A stretch of DNA of 6,282 nucleotides, from positions 1 through 6,282 of the forward strand of contig JAJYAX010000102.1 of assembly GCA_021779275.1 (NCBI GenBank), in the 5' to 3' direction. Below, one piece after another: positions 5,693-6,282 of this stretch. This DNA comes from Deltaproteobacteria bacterium. GTDB taxonomy: Bacteria; Desulfobacterota; Desulfobulbia; Desulfobulbales; Desulfocapsaceae. The notes below the pieces were generated by a model. The model was not told where the DNA came from and searched no databases. It saw only the letters and a program-made list of their open reading frames with translations. Within the stretch, counting starts at the first letter, position 1; each line of letters begins with the position of its first letter. The position numbers and the translations under genes are program-made.

Positions 5693-6280
5693 TCAATTCC
5701 CGAGAGAGTCTTCCGGTCCGGGAGCCGGGCTGCCGGGAGACCCGGGCTTCTCCTGCTTGGCCTTCTGCCCGTCCCTGGTCCCCTGATTCTGCATCAGGGC
5801 GGAAGAATCCCACCCTCCGCCCAGGGCCTTTATAAGCAGGCCGCTTGCCACCAGACGCCGACTGTCTATGCTCAGCGCCGTAATCTGACTGCCGAGCGAA
5901 ATCGTCATGGCTGTCGCCACATTGAGATAGCTCACTATCCCGGCCTTGTACTGATTGAGACTGATTTGCGCTGACTGGTGCGCGGCCTTGACCGTTGCCT
6001 CCTGAACCCTTGCCTCTTCTTCAAGTATCCTAAGTGCGGCCAGGTTATCCTCGACCTCTTGAAATCCGGTCAGTACCGTTTGGCGGTAGGCGGCGACGCC
6101 GGCATCGTAGGCGGCTTTGGCCTGGTCGGTCTGCGCCCCCCGCAGGCCGCCGTCGAAAAGCGTCTCGGTGACTGTTGAACCGATAGACCAGAACCGGCTC
6201 GGCCAGACCAGCCATTTGGAGAACTGAGCAGCGTCGAATCCCCCGGCTCCATTTAAGCTGAGAGACGGATAGTATGCCGC
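5693..6280 (-). CDS. NodT/OprM-family efflux outer-membrane protein, C-terminal part (runs off right edge)
   Basis: This is the outer-membrane channel of a tripartite efflux pump (RND or similar), a TolC-like trimer that carries drugs, metals or metabolites out past the periplasm. The visible 195 residues are the C-terminal 40% or so of the usual 450-500. The frame runs without a break from the edge to TGA at 5695-5693. Recognisable family landmarks, in order, are YYPSLSLNGAGG, WPSRFWSIG, ETLFDGG, QAKAAYDAGVAAYRQTVL, FQEVEDNLAALR, a long helix, QYKAGIVSYLNV and RRLVASGLLIKALGGGWD. These cover the second outer-membrane-efflux repeat with its beta-strand pair and coiled-coil helices. After GGGWD, where the family usually nears its end, there is a 37-residue hydrophilic tail rich in Gly, Pro and Ser. 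The N-terminal lipobox and the pump partners lie outside the window, so the substrate cannot be named. Confidence 0.92.
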   Translation of the reverse strand, partial: AAYYPSLSLNGAGGFDAAQFSKWLVWPSRFWSIGSTVTETLFDGGLRGAQTDQAKAAYDAGVAAYRQTVLTGFQEVEDNLAALRILEEEARVQEATVKAAHQSAQISLNQYKAGIVSYLNVATAMTISLGSQITALSIDSRRLVASGLLIKALGGGWDSSALMQNQGTRDGQKAKQEKPGSPGSPAPGPEDSLGN

Positions 6281-6282
6281 CT

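Noticed and set aside
5583..5974. Plus-strand frames between rlpA and the efflux gene
   Set aside because: Most of their length is antisense to the efflux gene, and the part outside it is short and unlike any known protein.

Overview
The window reads almost entirely on the minus strand and comes from a Gram-negative bacterium. It carries the end of an outer-membrane efflux factor of the NodT/OprM type and a secreted RlpA-like protein, both of which imply an outer membrane and a peptidoglycan layer. Coding regions outside hsdS are moderately GC-rich. I suspect a proteobacterial or Desulfobacterota-like host, but nothing in the sequence fixes the taxon.

Layout in transcription order (right to left): (1) 6280-5693, the C-terminal part of a NodT-family efflux outer-membrane protein, entering from the right edge. 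(2) 5469-4987, a complete 160-residue RlpA/double-psi beta-barrel protein with a signal peptide. (3) 4986-4506, about 480 bases with no convincing gene but two inverted repeats and weak promoter-like signals. (4) 4505 to the left edge, a type I restriction-modification operon in the order hsdR-hsdS-hsdM, with 1-base gaps between the genes. hsdM runs off the left edge after 124 codons.

The main result is that two of the three restriction-modification genes are broken by single-base lesions. hsdR has a one-base deletion just after the Walker A motif (at 3911/3912), which separates the nuclease domain and ATP-binding loop from the rest of the helicase. hsdS has an in-frame TAA at codon 59 (1559-1557) inside the first target-recognition domain. 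Reading resumes correctly on the far side of each lesion, and no slippery heptamer or simple repeat suggests recoding or phase variation. The visible part of hsdM is intact. Unless both lesions are sequencing errors, the locus is a recently inactivated EcoEI-like type I system: no full-length motor-nuclease, and no full-length specificity subunit to direct methylation.

hsdS is also a compositional mosaic, with AT-rich recognition domains set between more GC-rich conserved helices, as expected for a gene whose recognition domains are exchanged by recombination. I found no CRISPR array, tRNA, rRNA, insertion sequence or clearly new system.
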